Below the pieces are notes generated by a model. The model was not told the origin of the DNA, did no database searches, and worked only from the letters and a program-made list of their open reading frames with translations. A stretch of 64,000 nt of DNA from Silene conica (Eukaryota; Streptophyta; Magnoliopsida; Caryophyllales; Caryophyllaceae): positions 28,401,501 to 28,465,500 of the forward strand of contig CM055315.2 in the NCBI GenBank assembly GCA_029255685.2, read 5' to 3'. Both the position numbers and the translations under genes were made by a program. Positions 46,976-57,654 of the stretch are shown here, in pieces (within the stretch, counting starts at the first letter, position 1; every line of letters begins with the position of its first letter).

Positions 46976-47332
46976 GGCTCCGCGTGGATACAATTTTAGG
47001 AGGGAAAGGAAGGGGAGTGAGGGAAGGGGGAGCGAGGGGAGGGGAAGTGAAGGAAAATGAATTGTGGTTGTTTGGATAACAAACATGATGAGATGAAAAT
47101 GGAAGGAGATCAGAGGAAGGAAGGGGATGGTATAATGGAGTGAGATTATCCAAGAAAATATGACTTTGCATAATTAAATGAAGGTTCAAATAAAGTTTTC
47201 TCTCCAAATCTTGCCTCTCATGGAAAGATTTCATTTCCTTCCCTCCAAAAATTGTATCAAAACAAACGAAAATAAATCTCTCCCTTTCTCTCCCCTCCCT
47301 TTCCCTCCAATTCTCTCAATCCAAACAAACTC
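46976..47332 (+). mobile_element. Harbinger-type MITE, left copy of a head-to-head pair
   Basis: 357 bp between TAA at 46973-46975 and TAA at 47333-47335, with ends GGCTCCGCGTGGATAC and GGATTGAG-type sequence related to the right copy. The interior is purine-rich (GGAGGGAAAGG) on one side and pyrimidine-rich on the other. No coding; apparent ORFs are low-complexity Pro/Leu/Ser translations. Confidence 0.82.
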
Positions 47333-47335
47333 TAA

Positions 47336-47741
47336 GGCTTTGTTTGGATTGAGAGAATTGGAGGGAAAGAGAGGGGAGGAAAATAGAGGGATTTATTTTC
47401 CTTTGTTTGGATACAATTTATGGAGGGAAGGACATGAGAGGGGAAGGAAATGGGGGAATGTAATTTCTCTCCTTTAGAACAAACAAAAATATTTCCAAGA
47501 GAGGCAAGATTTGGAGAGAAAACTTCATATGAACCTTCATTTAATTATGCAACTCATATTTTCTTGATAATCTCACTCCATTATACCATCCCCTTCCTTC
47601 CTCCCCTTCCATTTCCATCTCATCAATTTTGTTATCCAAACAACTTCAATTCATTTTCCCTCACCTTCCCTGCCCTCCCTTCCCCTCCCCTCACTCCCCT
47701 TCCCCTCCCTTTCCCTCCTAAAATTGTATCCAAACGAAGCC
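47336..47741 (-). mobile_element. Harbinger-type MITE, right copy, inverted
   Basis: 406 bp with ends GGCTTTGTTTGGAT and ATCCAAACGAAGCC, flanked by TAA on both sides (47333-47335, 47742-47744). It is an inverted, moderately diverged copy of 46976-47332 plus about 50 bp. The middle TAA is shared, so the second copy landed exactly at the target-site duplication of the first. Confidence 0.85.
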
Positions 47742-47744
47742 TAA

Positions 47745-49924
47745 AGGTGTTCAACCCGTAGGCTAGCACATGACCCCCGATTTTGAGGGACATTAAGAAA
47801 AACTAATGGCATACTTGCCTGATTCCCATTGTAAATTATCAAGATGAGGTATGGTTTATTAATAAGAGTTGATTTTGTAGGAGATAGATGTCAAAACCGA
47901 TTTAGAGAGTGTTCGTGGAGTACGATGGCACACAAGTCACAACCCCAGTGTCGAGGCTAACAATAGCACAAATTCTTAGCTCAGGCGGGTTTATTTCTCA
48001 TTCGAAATAAGACGGATCAAATATATCAATTTTACGACAAAATAACTATTTTTTGACAAAATATTATCATCATTTCACGATAAAAAATGATAATTTTAAT
48101 TACTACACTTTATCATTAACATTCTTCTAAAAAACGTTCACATTTTCTAATTTAAAAATAAAACGGTCTAGAGCAAGACCAACAATAAAACAAATAATTT
48201 TTTTCTCATATAAAGTTAGCACATCTAATCTATCACAAAATTCTTGATAGCTCAATAATGGTAATGCGTGTCTCCAATAATAGTGGCTCAAGTTGGAATT
48301 TCACTTGCTACATTTTCCAAGGCTCAAACGTGCATCAAATTCATACAGCACGAGCATGAAAATTTTAATTTCAAAATTATTTAGGTGGTTAACTGAATAT
48401 TCCTTGGATAAGGAGCATTGCATATATTCAGTTTTATTGTCTTAATTATTGGATTGCTTGATACAATTCTCAAACTAATTCACCGCCTAAAGTTAGAAGA
48501 CTTGTATAAATAGACGTTGTTTAGGACGTAGATAAAAATGTGATCACCTCATCCATAAACGACTCTTTTAAGTTTCATTTGTGTTTATGTTGTTAGATTT
48601 ATTCATCCAATTAATAGTGGCAGAGTAGACACACATACCGACGGGATATCTCTACTGATGGAAGACGAGGAGATTAGGTTATTGTGTGCTACTATAGATT
48701 ATAACTCAAATGACTATATGTAAGCTTCTTATTAGTCTAATGCGTCTCATGCACTAGAGATCTGATAAGTATCTACACTTAGATAATAGTAGACACATAC
48801 TTTTTTAAGACGTAAATAAACTCGTATTTAATACATCGTAGTGAATCACTTTATATTTGGGCATTACTTAATAGAAATACGATTTTGTTAAATAAGATAT
48901 ATTAAAACAACCATTACATAGTAATTTTAAAAATCAACATTACCTTAAAAAGAAATAAACAACATTAAACGGTAATAAAAAAATACAATTACTTGCATTT
49001 TTGCCAAAGGTGCTCAATAAGATCATTTCTTAGTTGAACATGAGTTTCTCTATTTCGGAACTGCACCAAATGTGTCACTGTCAGCTATACACAACATTGG
49101 AATCTCTACGTTTATTGTATCGTGTTTAATTTAGGGTGTTCCTCTCCTTGTTCCACAAGGTCTGAAATGGAACGCCTGGAACTCTTTTTTGCTACCCCTT
49201 GTTTTTTAAATTTCTTTTAATTTTTTTTTTTTTAATACTTTTTTGTTCTTATTCAAGACCTACCTATAATTGTAGTCTTACGCCCATAATTCTCACATGT
49301 CAACCAAATTACTTAACTGAGTTAAAATATCTCAACCCGAACCTGCTAACTTTGCATTACGTTTGTTTCATGTTATTGGGCCAGGTCACTATTTATTAGA
49401 GATAATAACATTATCTTATGAATCTCAACTACGGTACTTTTCATTTTTCCAACTAACTTAAAAAATAAAGTCTAACTTATAATCTACATTAAACTAAATT
49501 ATTAATTATTAACTGATCAACTTATACTCATGATTCGTGTTCAAACAGGAGAAAGTAATTAAAGCTACCTAAATCCTATTTAAGCCAATAAAACCACCAT
49601 TGAAAAGCACATAAAATCATGAAATAGTTTAAACCTTAACCTAATTCTAAATAATTGGTGTGATGAATTATAAGTACGATTATTCAGAGAATCTGTTCAT
49701 TAGATTCTTGTTTAATATGCGAAATAACTGCACTGTCTGCATGTGTGAAGAATTTTTGCTACGAGAAGCCAGACAATATTTCTTGTAGCCCATTATGAAT
49801 GTGTACTGGGTTTCTTCTTCCACCATCTTCTGGGCCCACTCACTACTGAATACTGACTGACTGACTAATTGGGTCACAATAATGAGATCCAAGGATAGCA
49901 ATTCGTACTCATTTCCGCAACTTA
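47745..49924. other. AT-rich intergenic stretch
   Basis: 2.2 kb in which I see no gene, terminal repeats or RNA. Short open stretches are not supported by any motif. Confidence 0.5.
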
Positions 49925-50280
49925 GGGTAACATTATTCGTAAAACTCCCCAAAGTCTTAAGATTCTGCCACATCAGATTTCCACTAACTTTTATTATTTT
50001 TTTATTGCTCAGACTTACCTCAGACTCACCCAAAACTTTATACATTATCCGTCAGACTCACCTCAAACTCTGCTTTTCCATTTTACTTTTTTTTTTTTAC
50101 ATACTTATTAAACTACTTTTAGTGGGCTCAAGACCCACCAAAGTCTTAAGGAGAGTCTTGGATTTTCAAGACTCGACTTAAGACTTTCCTCAAGACTCGG
50201 GTAGAATATTGGTAAAATTGAGGGAGTCTTGTCTTAAGACTTAAGAAAGTCTTGTCTTAAGACCCCCAATAATGTTACCC
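49925..50280. mobile_element. Harbinger-like MITE, TTA target-site duplication
   Basis: 356 bp with inverted ends GGGTAACATTATTCG / GGGTAACATTATTGG flanked by TTA (49922-49924 and 50281-50283). The right half is full of GTCTTAAGAC palindromes; the left half carries CAGACTCACCTC repeats. No transposase. Confidence 0.75.
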
Positions 50281-50333
50281 TTATTCATCTCAACTACCCT
50301 AATAATCAAGCTCCACAATCCTTTTAATAAAGG

Positions 50334-51374
50334 GGCATGCTAAAGATTGTCGACAAATTACTAATTATCGTCGACACTTTTACATGAAATACTCATTTTG
50401 CCCCCGTCAACTTTTTATATTTACCGCTTGATATTCGGACTAAAAAAAATTGTCGGGTTCTTACAAAATTAAAAAACACGGTTTTCTTAGAAAATAGAAA
50501 AACTTGTCGGTTTAGTGCGATTTCAACAACGGTTTTCAACGTTAATTCAACGATTTGAAAAACGGTTTTCAACGATGAGCGACAATAACGAGGTTAGTTT
50601 ACGATTTAAATTTGTTTCAAATTTACGATTTATAATTTGTAATATAGTAGAACGGATTAGCGTTAGATACCCGAAACCGATTTGAATTTTTGAAAAAAAA
50701 TAGATATTGCATGGGACGAAAATTATTTTCGTCCAGACCAGGTCTGGGACAAAAAAAAATTTCGTCCAGACCAGGTCTGGGACAAAATTTTTTTTCGTCC
50801 AGACCAGGTTTGGGACGAAAATGATTTTCGTCCAGACCCTGGTCCAGACAAAAATATTTTTCGTCCCACACCTGGTCTGGTCGAAAATTTTTTCTATCCC
50901 AATTTTTTTTTTTTAGAAACCCTAACCCTAAAAAATATGGGACGAAATTTTTTTTTGTCCCAACAAGGTCCCAAACAAATTTTTTTTTGTCCCAACAAGG
51001 TCTAAGACAATTTTTTTTGTCCCAACAAGGTCCCAGACAAAATTTTTTTTTGTCCCAACAAGGTCCCAGACGAAAAATATTTCCGTCCCATATTTTTTTT
51101 TCGTGCGTTTTTTGGCAAGATCAAGTCACAAATCCGGGTAAAAAATAACTAAAAATCCGACATTCAAACTACGATTCAATCCTAATTTCGTAAAAAATAT
51201 CATAATTCCGTCAAAAATTAAGGCATCTATCCTAATTCCGTTTCTATCTATCAAAATAAGAACAAAACAAAAATAAATAAAAATCAAAGAAGGGGATAGG
51301 AGGGGTAGTTTAGGAATTTCATTAAAAAGTGTCGACGATAATTAGTAATTTGTCGACGACGTATAGTACATACC
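50334..51374. mobile_element. Foldback element with GTCGAC-rich arms and an internal minisatellite
   Basis: The arms at about 50346-50385 and 51328-51360 are inverted copies of GTCGACAAATTACTAATTATCGTCGACACTTTT, with weaker matches outward to GGCATG/CATACC. The interior (50710-51105) is a tandem array of about 34-bp units, TTTTCGTCCAGACCAGGTCTGGGACAAAA, drifting to TTTTTGTCCCAACAAGGTCCCAGACAAAA. I found no clear target-site duplication, so the superfamily is open. The array can be translated as repeated FVQTRSGTK but this is not a gene. Confidence 0.7.
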
Positions 51375-52040
51375 TTAGCTAGGTAAGTTAAGACTTAAGA
51401 CCTTAGTTAGGTAAGTTAAGACTTAAGACCTTATATATAAGGGTTACTAGTCATGTTTGAAAGTATGAGTGTGTGCATAATAACCCGAGTTAAACATAGT
51501 TGGAAATCTTAGCTAGTAGCTAAGTGTTGGAGGATTGATTGTATTATTGTTAGTGTTTGAATAATAATACAAGTTGGGTTGTGGTTAATTGCATAACAAA
51601 ATATTGTGTCTTTGCATCCTCATATTATTTGTACCAAAAACACCAACAGCATAGAAAATGACCAAATATTTGTTTTAAATAGTCAAAGTGGGATGATTTT
51701 TAACCCATTTAATATTAACGAATCCTTTCATTTTGAAAGAGATTAAATGGCATTAAAAAGAAAAACTTTGCATCAAAATTTATTTAAAAAAACATGATTT
51801 TTTGACATCTAAACATAACAAAGGTGACACAATTTTCAACCGACTACATCATGGTATTGTCACATAACTTTTTGTTAGGTGGACAAAGAAACGAGATTAC
51901 ATACTAATGACTTTCTTAGCGGAAGAGTTTAGATTCCGAGTATTTAAGACCAGGAGTGAGTGAATTAGGTATTATTTAAAATGTATACTTAATTGATTTA
52001 AGTAAATAAACTTGAATGATTTATCGACACACCACTTCTT
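51375..52040. other. Short direct duplication and unassigned DNA
   Basis: At about 51376-51432 the 31-bp segment beginning TTAGCTAGGTAAGTTAAGACT is present twice in tandem. The rest shows no gene. A TATATAAGGG at 51442 could belong to a decayed LTR but its ends cannot be found. Confidence 0.45.
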
Positions 52041-52319
52041 TAATATTGAGCTTTAAAGACGCGTTGGTTCAACTTAAACAAGGCAACAGTAATGCAGACT
52101 GTTACTTGTACTATTGACTTTGCAAATGTTGTGAGCAACAGACCAACTTAACAGTATCGCAAACTGATACTTTGATTAAGAGAGAACGTGATGAATAGCG
52201 ATAAAGATTGATTGAAAGAAAGAGGAAAGCTACGGTTGAACTGAATGTTACGAATTCGTCTAACAAGTGAAGTATAGCTACAATACGAAAGTAATAGTTC
52301 CTGGAACCGTTGTTTCCAA

Positions 52320-52660
52320 CAAATAAAGATAACGAAGAATAAAACTTAAAAACAAAATAACAAGAAGATTAACGCGACGGTTTTTAAATTGGTTCGACCA
52401 TAACTCTAAGGGCCTACGTCCAATCTTCTTTTATTGAAAATTTAAATAGTCTACTCCGAAAACTTAAAACCCGTACAATAAAAGGACCAACAATCTACTC
52501 CGGTTGCGACAAGAGTTCTAAGACCCCAATGTCTAAGAAACTCGACTTACTACCTTGAACTGAATCGAAACGAATTGAGGAGGAACAACTTATAGACCAA
52601 GCATAACTAGATAAGGTCATCGAAGTATTCCTTTTATAGTGAAGCAAAAAATTTAAAGCA
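52320..52660 (-). repeat. Probable copia LTR remnant
   Basis: On the minus strand it reads CTATAAAAGG (52632-52641, TATA-like) and, further on, GGACGTAGGCCC..GGTCGAACCA. The latter resembles the R-U5 part of Tork-type copia LTRs. Neither end nor a primer-binding site is recognisable, so limits are approximate. Confidence 0.4.
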
Positions 52661-52839
52661 AATGGTTAAAACACAACAAGTAAGTCCAAAGAGATTACGC
52701 ACCACAATCCTGACGTGTACTCGCAATCGTGGAAAAGGTGTTCAAGGGATTGCAAACATTGCTTATCACTTAGCCAACAAACCAAGAAGTCACCAATACC
52801 CCTCTTTTCATATTCACGAGCCAACATGTAAAGTCTGGG

Positions 52840-53608
52840 CAGGGGCGGATCTACCCACAGGGCTGGGTGGGCTGCAGCCCAACCTGTTTTCAGGAATAAG
52901 AAAAATATACGTCTAAATACATTCAGTGTTGTATTGTGGCTCAATTGGTAAGGATGAAGGAAAAGGGTCTTTTTTATTGACGGTAGGGGTTCGAATCTCA
53001 TTAGTAGCATTTTTTTTATTTACTATCGTAATAAGTTGTTTAACATTTTATCATAAATCCTAATAATATTAATAGTAAATTGCTATTATTTTTTTCCTTA
53101 CAACTAAAGTATTTTATACCCTATGTTGTTTAGCTTAATGTTAATTGTTAGAATAAGAATTCTTAGTTTTAACAAAGTTGAGATATACATATACTTGTCT
53201 ATTTGAGAATACAAACATATTGTATTTCAAAGAGAAGGAGATTATAAGACGTTTACGTTTTTTTCAATGATGATTGAATTTATTAGTATATAGCGAAACT
53301 TGTATCCTTGAATAATATCGTAAAATAGATTTATACAAGTATACATTTTTTAATATTCAATCATATTGAATATTTTTATAAGATATCCTTCTGTCTTTAT
53401 TATTTGTTTGCCTATCAATAAAATAAGATTTATAAATTATAAAAATTTGCCCAAATGACTTTAACTGTAAGTATGTGACAAGGGGAGCAACCCCAAATGA
53501 CTAATATCTTTCACATATGTCCGACCTCAATTATACGTTTTGATGGTTTCGTATGACTAAGAACATGAGCCTAGCCCACCCCACTTCTAAATCCTGGATC
53601 CGCCCCTG
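52840..53608. mobile_element. hAT-type non-autonomous element, 8-bp target-site duplication
   Basis: 769 bp with inverted ends CAGGGGCGGATC, flanked by a perfect 8-bp duplication AGTCTGGG (52832-52839 and 53609-53616). The 8-bp duplication and CAGGGGCGGATC terminus are typical of a widespread plant hAT MITE family. No transposase. The left part contains tRNA-like promoter boxes. Confidence 0.92.
52937..52998 (+). promoter_or_regulatory. tRNA-like Pol III A and B boxes inside the hAT element
   Basis: TGGCTCAATTGG at 52937-52948 resembles an A box and GGTTCGAATCT at 52988-52998 matches the B-box consensus GGTTCGANTCC. They lie 39 bp apart, within the range of internal Pol III promoters. A poly-T run follows at 53010. 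It does not fold as a complete tRNA. It could be a SINE relic or a Pol III signal of the element. Confidence 0.5.
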
Positions 53609-53866
53609 AGTCTGGGTAAGAATTCTTTGAAGTAAAACATTCCATTTTTTAGATCAGGAAGATGTCATAAACATTTTTTAATAAAAGCCTTACATTCCGA
53701 TGAAATTTGAGTTCAATCTTCAGAACTAGCTGTCAAATTTCAATGATCTTGCCCAACATCAAAGTTTCAGGTTTTGACATAATACTCACCATTCTTCGAC
53801 ATACTCCAAAAAGCAGAGTCATCCTCGGCTTTGTTACTAAGCGGAATAACTATGGATAATATTAGG

Positions 53867-54061
53867 TGACATTAATAGGTGTATATTTACTAACTCTTTT
53901 ATTTTTTGCGGCTTTCCAATTTCTTCTTTGTAGGACTTTGAATGGGCATCTGTATAGTCCCATGCATTCTATATATTGTAGCCCTTGTACATCGTCTTTC
54001 ATCATCAATAAAAATTCCTCAATACCTTCTCTTCTCCTTCGTTTCTTCCTCTATTTAATCA
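53867..54061 (+). repeat. Short 5' LTR of a second copia element
   Basis: About 195 bp from TGACATTAATAGG to TTTAATCA. A CTATATATTG TATA-like box lies near 53980, and it is followed at once by a primer-binding site TGGTATCAAAGC (54062-54073), one base off the usual tRNA-Met site. The start is set where the LINE reading stops. The short LTR suggests a Retrofit/Ale-like lineage. Confidence 0.7.
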
Positions 54062-54085
54062 TGGTATCAAAGCAGTGATTCTGGG

Positions 54086-54649
54086 TAGGGATGTCATTGG
54101 GGCGGGTACAAGTGGAGAACGCCCCGCACCCGCCCCAGTTGGGGCGGGGATGGGTAAAGCTTTGGCGGGTGGTGGGGCGGGGACGGGAATGAAAATTGTA
54201 CCCGCCATGGGTAGTGGGGCGGGGATGGTTTTTGCGTGTTGCCCATCTCATACCCGCCTACTCGCCAATTATTACAAAAATTAATACAATTATTATGATA
54301 ATTTTACAAACATTATGTTGTTATAATTAAGACGTAATGTTAAAAATAACTGTTTTATAAAGTTTTTTACCAACTTCTTTGGTAAATAACTAAAATTATA
54401 TAAACAAAATTCCTGAAAACAGAAATTAATAGCGATTAAACCAACTTTACGAAAAAGATCGGAAAAATTTATAGTATATCGGGTTAACGGGTAGGTGGGC
54501 GGGGATGGTTTTAGAAACTTGTACCCGCCATGGGTGGTGGGGCGGGGATGGTTTTGGAAACTTGTACCCGCCATGGGTGGTGGGGCGGGGATGGGTACGG
54601 GTACGGGGGAGCCTATATCCAGCACCGCCCCGCCCCAATGACATCCCTA
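54086..54649. mobile_element. hAT-type MITE with GGGGCGGG arms
   Basis: 564 bp with inverted ends TAGGGATGTCATTGGGGCGGG and the complement of CCGCCCCGCCCCAATGACATCCCTA. The 8-bp duplication is ATTCTGGG / ATTCTGAG (54078-54085, 54650-54657), with one mismatch. The GC-rich arms carry direct repeats of ACCCGCCATGGGTGGTGGGGCGGGGATGG around an AT-rich core. It sits between primer-binding site and gag of the copia element. Confidence 0.9.
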
Positions 54650-54690
54650 ATTCTGAGATTATTTTCCTTTTTCATCACAAAGATAATTAA

Positions 54691-54916
54691 GATGACAAAA
54701 GGAGAGGGAGGTTCCAAATCTGACAAAAAATATGAACCTATACCACCTTCCTCGCCTATGTATTTACACCCTAGTGAAAGCCCCAATCTATATCTTTCAC
54801 CAATTATTTTTAATGGAGATAATTAACAATTGTGGGCAGATGCGGTTAGAAACGGTCTCGATGCTAAGAATAAATTGAGTTTCGTCGAGGGTACTGTGAA
54901 AAAGCCTGACGTCGAG
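54691..54916 (+). pseudogene. Copia gag N-terminal fragment
   Basis: Begins MTKGEGGSKSDKKYEP and continues with the copia gag hallmarks: YLHPSESPNL..SPIIFNGDN, a W-A-D-A-V-R-N segment and AKNKLSFVEGTV. It is cut at 54916 by the Athila element; the rest lies beyond the window. Broken fossil. Confidence 0.85.
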
Positions 54917-56404
54917 TGATGCGTGCATATTACATATACTTTTTAGCACCTTTTGGCACGCATTTCCATGCATTTTCATGCGTTTTATGGGCTATTTTGC
55001 CCCTATTTCGCTTCTTTGTGTATTTCTTGTTGTTTTGCAGGAAATTATATAAAAGTTGCGAAAACCATGCTTTTCTTGTTAAAAGTGAGCTATTTTAGAA
55101 GATGGAACAAAGTCAAGGAACCTTATAGCCTCAGAAGTGCATATTCAGAAGATAAGAGCTTAAAACGGGGGGAAAATGAAGGACAAAGGCATTTGGACAT
55201 CAAATGAGCATTTTGATCTGATAGAAGCTCGATCGAGCTCTGGCTTTTGCTCGATCGAAGAGATACAACAGAGGAAATGCTCGATCGAGTAGTAACTTAC
55301 TCGATCGGGGAGATTACAGGAAGAGCAATGGGATCGAGGATTTTGTGGATGCTCGATCGAGGAGATGCAGTAAGAAAATTGCTCGATCGAAGGGTTCTGG
55401 AAGAAAAGTTGCTCGATCGAGTGATTCTTAAACTCGATCGAGCAACTCACTTGATACTCTGGATTTCGCTTTTCCATTTTTAGGTTTTAGGATTAAGTAG
55501 TTAACCTAATCCCTATATAAGGATTAAGTTAACATAATCAGAGATTCACTATCAACTATTGACTATCTACTCACTATCTATCATTTTACTAATCAACTTT
55601 TTACACATTTCATTAGTCAATAGTTTTTTATTCTTTTTGCAAAGACAGTAGTTCATTTCCGAATCATCCTTGTTCATCGTTCATGCCAGTTTATTGTAAC
55701 TTCTCTTGATCCTTAATCTTATTTACATTCTAGTATTCTTGTTTATGATTATTAGTTTATTATCATCTTCTATCATGTCGCATTTTGTTAGTTTTGATAT
55801 TGTTAGCGTAGATCCCAAAACCATGCGCAGGTAATCTTTTTAATATGTTAGGATGAGGGAAGTCGCGGTAGTAATGTCGTAGGAATCACATGTTAGTCGT
55901 CTCTGCGACGAAGTTTGTCTATAAGCAAAATAATCAGAAAACTAGTTGAATGAGTGCACGCAAGAGATTGGTTTATCTAGGAAAACTATATCTGGATCGA
56001 AAGATTGGTAAAGTAGGCTTGCATAGGAGGACCGATATAACCTTCCTAGATCGAAAGATTGTTGGGGAGTCTAGGGGATTTGAGACCCAAAGGAGATAAC
56101 ACTACCCACCTCGTCAAATGACTCGACTGACCTAGCAGTCTCACATGACATGAATTACCGCGATTACCCGATTCCTGGCATATTCCCCTTTCTATTGATA
56201 AAACTCATCTTTGTTATATTCCTGTTTTGTTCTATTTTTGTTTAGTTCATAGTTAATCAACAACAACACAAACCCCCCCATTGTGACCAATGAACTGACC
56301 ACTAGTTAAGACTCTGCCTCCCTGAGGATTCGACCTTACTATCACTAGCTTCAGTTAGTAGTATCTAGGTTTTATCTTTGACCGTATTACGACGACCCGT
56401 GTCA
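54917..56404 (+). repeat. 5' LTR of an Athila element
   Basis: 1488 bp, TGATGCGTGC to CCGTGTCA, followed by an Athila primer-binding site. The right part has the GATTCGACCTTACTATCACTAG and ATTACGACGACCCG strings usual just before the end of Athila LTRs. A repeat of GCTCGATCGAGC palindromes lies at 55226-55446. Confidence 0.88.
55226..55446 (+). repeat. Cluster of GCTCGATCGA palindromes in the Athila LTR
   Basis: About eight occurrences of CTCGATCGA(G), several as the full palindrome GCTCGATCGAGC, at about 20-45 bp spacing. Each is a potential hairpin or dimer site. Confidence 0.88.
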
Positions 56405-56409
56405 AATTT

Positions 56410-56427
56410 TGGCGCCGTTGCCGGGGA
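56410..56427 (+). other. Athila primer-binding site
   Basis: TGGCGCCGTTGCCGGGGA, the tRNA-Asp-type primer site characteristic of Athila, six bases after the LTR. Confidence 0.93.
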
Positions 56428-56689
56428 GGCAATCGGTTTTATTTTTTCGTGTTAGTTTATTTTTGTTTCTTTGTCTTAAGGAATTAATTTTAGTTCCTTA
56501 AGACCGTTCTTACTTCTTTCCTTAGTGTTGTGTATGCCCAGGTCTCCAGGTTTGAATTAGTGGAAGCTAATCCAGAGCCTGAGAGAGCCTTTCTGCGCAG
56601 GAGAAAGGGAGAGAAGAAGAGCTAGTCAGGAGGAAGTCTTGAGTACGCCTGTCAATCATTTTACTGCGAACCTATCAACCTACCTTTCA

Positions 56690-57654
56690 CCATGCCGAAC
56701 ATAGCCAGTCATTCCGAGCCCAAGGCTGATTCTATTCCTAAGGGGTCACACTTGCCACTGACGAGGCCGGGAGAACGTTTGACATTCGACCTTCCTATAT
56801 TAATCTGGTCGAACGAAACTTGTACCGGGGTGTAGCGGGGGAGGATCCGAGAAGGCACATGGAAACCTTTACGGATTACCGCTCTACTATTCCAACTTCG
56901 CAGACGGTAACTCAAGATAGGATCAATGAAGTCTTGTTTCCTTTTTCCTTGTCTGAAGGAGCCTGGGAGTGGTACATGTACTTGGACCGGGAAGCAGCTG
57001 GTGTGACAGATAGAGAATCGTTAACTCTTGCCTTCTACAAAAAGTACTACCCACCCCAGAAGACAAATTCACTCCGTTCCCAAATCAATAACTTCAAACA
57101 ACATGGAACGGAGAACCTCTACGAAGCTTGGACCAGATTCAAGAAGCTAGTGAGGGATTGTTCTCATCACGGTTTTTAGCCATGGTTCATCAACAACCAG
57201 TTCTAGAATGGGTTGTTTGATGACCATAGAGCTATCCTTGATGCAGTTGCAAAGGGGAGGTTCCAAAAGGAGACCGATGATGATAAGGGTTGGGGTATCA
57301 TTGAGGAAATGGCAAACCATTGTGCTGAGTATGGTAATTCGAGATCAGGAACAATAACAGTAGCCAACATGAATACTGATGGCATGAAGGCTAAGTTGGA
57401 TAAGTTAGCTGCCCGATTTGACCAGTGGGACAAGCTAAATGAGGGAGGTCAACAAACAGTTCACCTTTTGCAAAGAGGTGAAAACCTGATGTGCGAGAGA
57501 TGTGGTGCATCGGGACGCTCTGCTATTGAGTGTCTTGCAGAAAAAGAGCAAGTCTTCTCCTTTCCACAATACCGTCAAGGAGAAGGGTACTTTCACCAGA
57601 ACAATGTTCACCCTAATCTGAGGTGGACAAATCGAAATGTGCTGAACCTTACAC
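56690..57654 (+). pseudogene. Athila gag, truncated by a later insertion
   Basis: Shows the Athila gag core: DPRRHMETFTDYRSTIPTS, RINEVLFPFSLSEGAWEWY, YYPPQKTNSLRSQINNFKQ, and LYEAWTRFKKLVRDCSHHGF. A linker then leads to a cysteine motif, CERCGASGRSAIEC. The Retrotrans_gag region lies at about 56800-57180 and the zinc-knuckle-like motif near 57490-57530. The copy is broken and stops at 57654, where the LARD-type element inserted; protease and pol are not in the window. Confidence 0.88.

Larger units (their letters stand above)
52666..53866 (-). pseudogene. LINE-type zf-RVT domain fragment, split by a hAT MITE
   Basis: Minus-strand remnant of the zinc-binding region that follows RT in plant LINE ORF2 (zf-RVT). 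The part at 53609-53866 shows VIPLSNKAEDDSAFWS and KNGEYYVKT, matching the family's IPLS..D...W....NG.YTVKS pattern. The part at 52666-52839 gives FLPRLYMLARE, then SLEHLFHDCEYTSGLW, matching E..EHLF..C..A...W. Two or more in-frame stops lie in the upstream part, so it is a pseudogene. The hAT element at 52840-53608 interrupts it at AGTCTGGG, across which the frame is continuous. It is cut at 53866 by a copia LTR. A host RNase H-like gene with the same domain is a less likely alternative. Confidence 0.7.

Noticed and set aside
47178-47761. Proline/leucine-rich ORFs of about 100 codons
   Set aside because: They are translations of the purine/pyrimidine-rich MITE arms.
50707-50916. ORF with repeated FVQTRSGTK units
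   Set aside because: It is the translated minisatellite of the foldback element; the opposite strand shows an equally repetitive frame.
51526-51649. TGTTGG..CCAACA interval as a tiny LTR or TRIM
   Set aside because: No target-site duplication, primer-binding site or second copy is visible; the hexamer ends may be chance.
52931-53000. A functional tRNA gene
   Set aside because: Only A- and B-box-like stretches are present; no acceptor stem or anticodon arm can be folded.
54075-54284. Glycine-rich ORF near 54100
   Set aside because: It is the GGGGCGGG arm of the hAT MITE.
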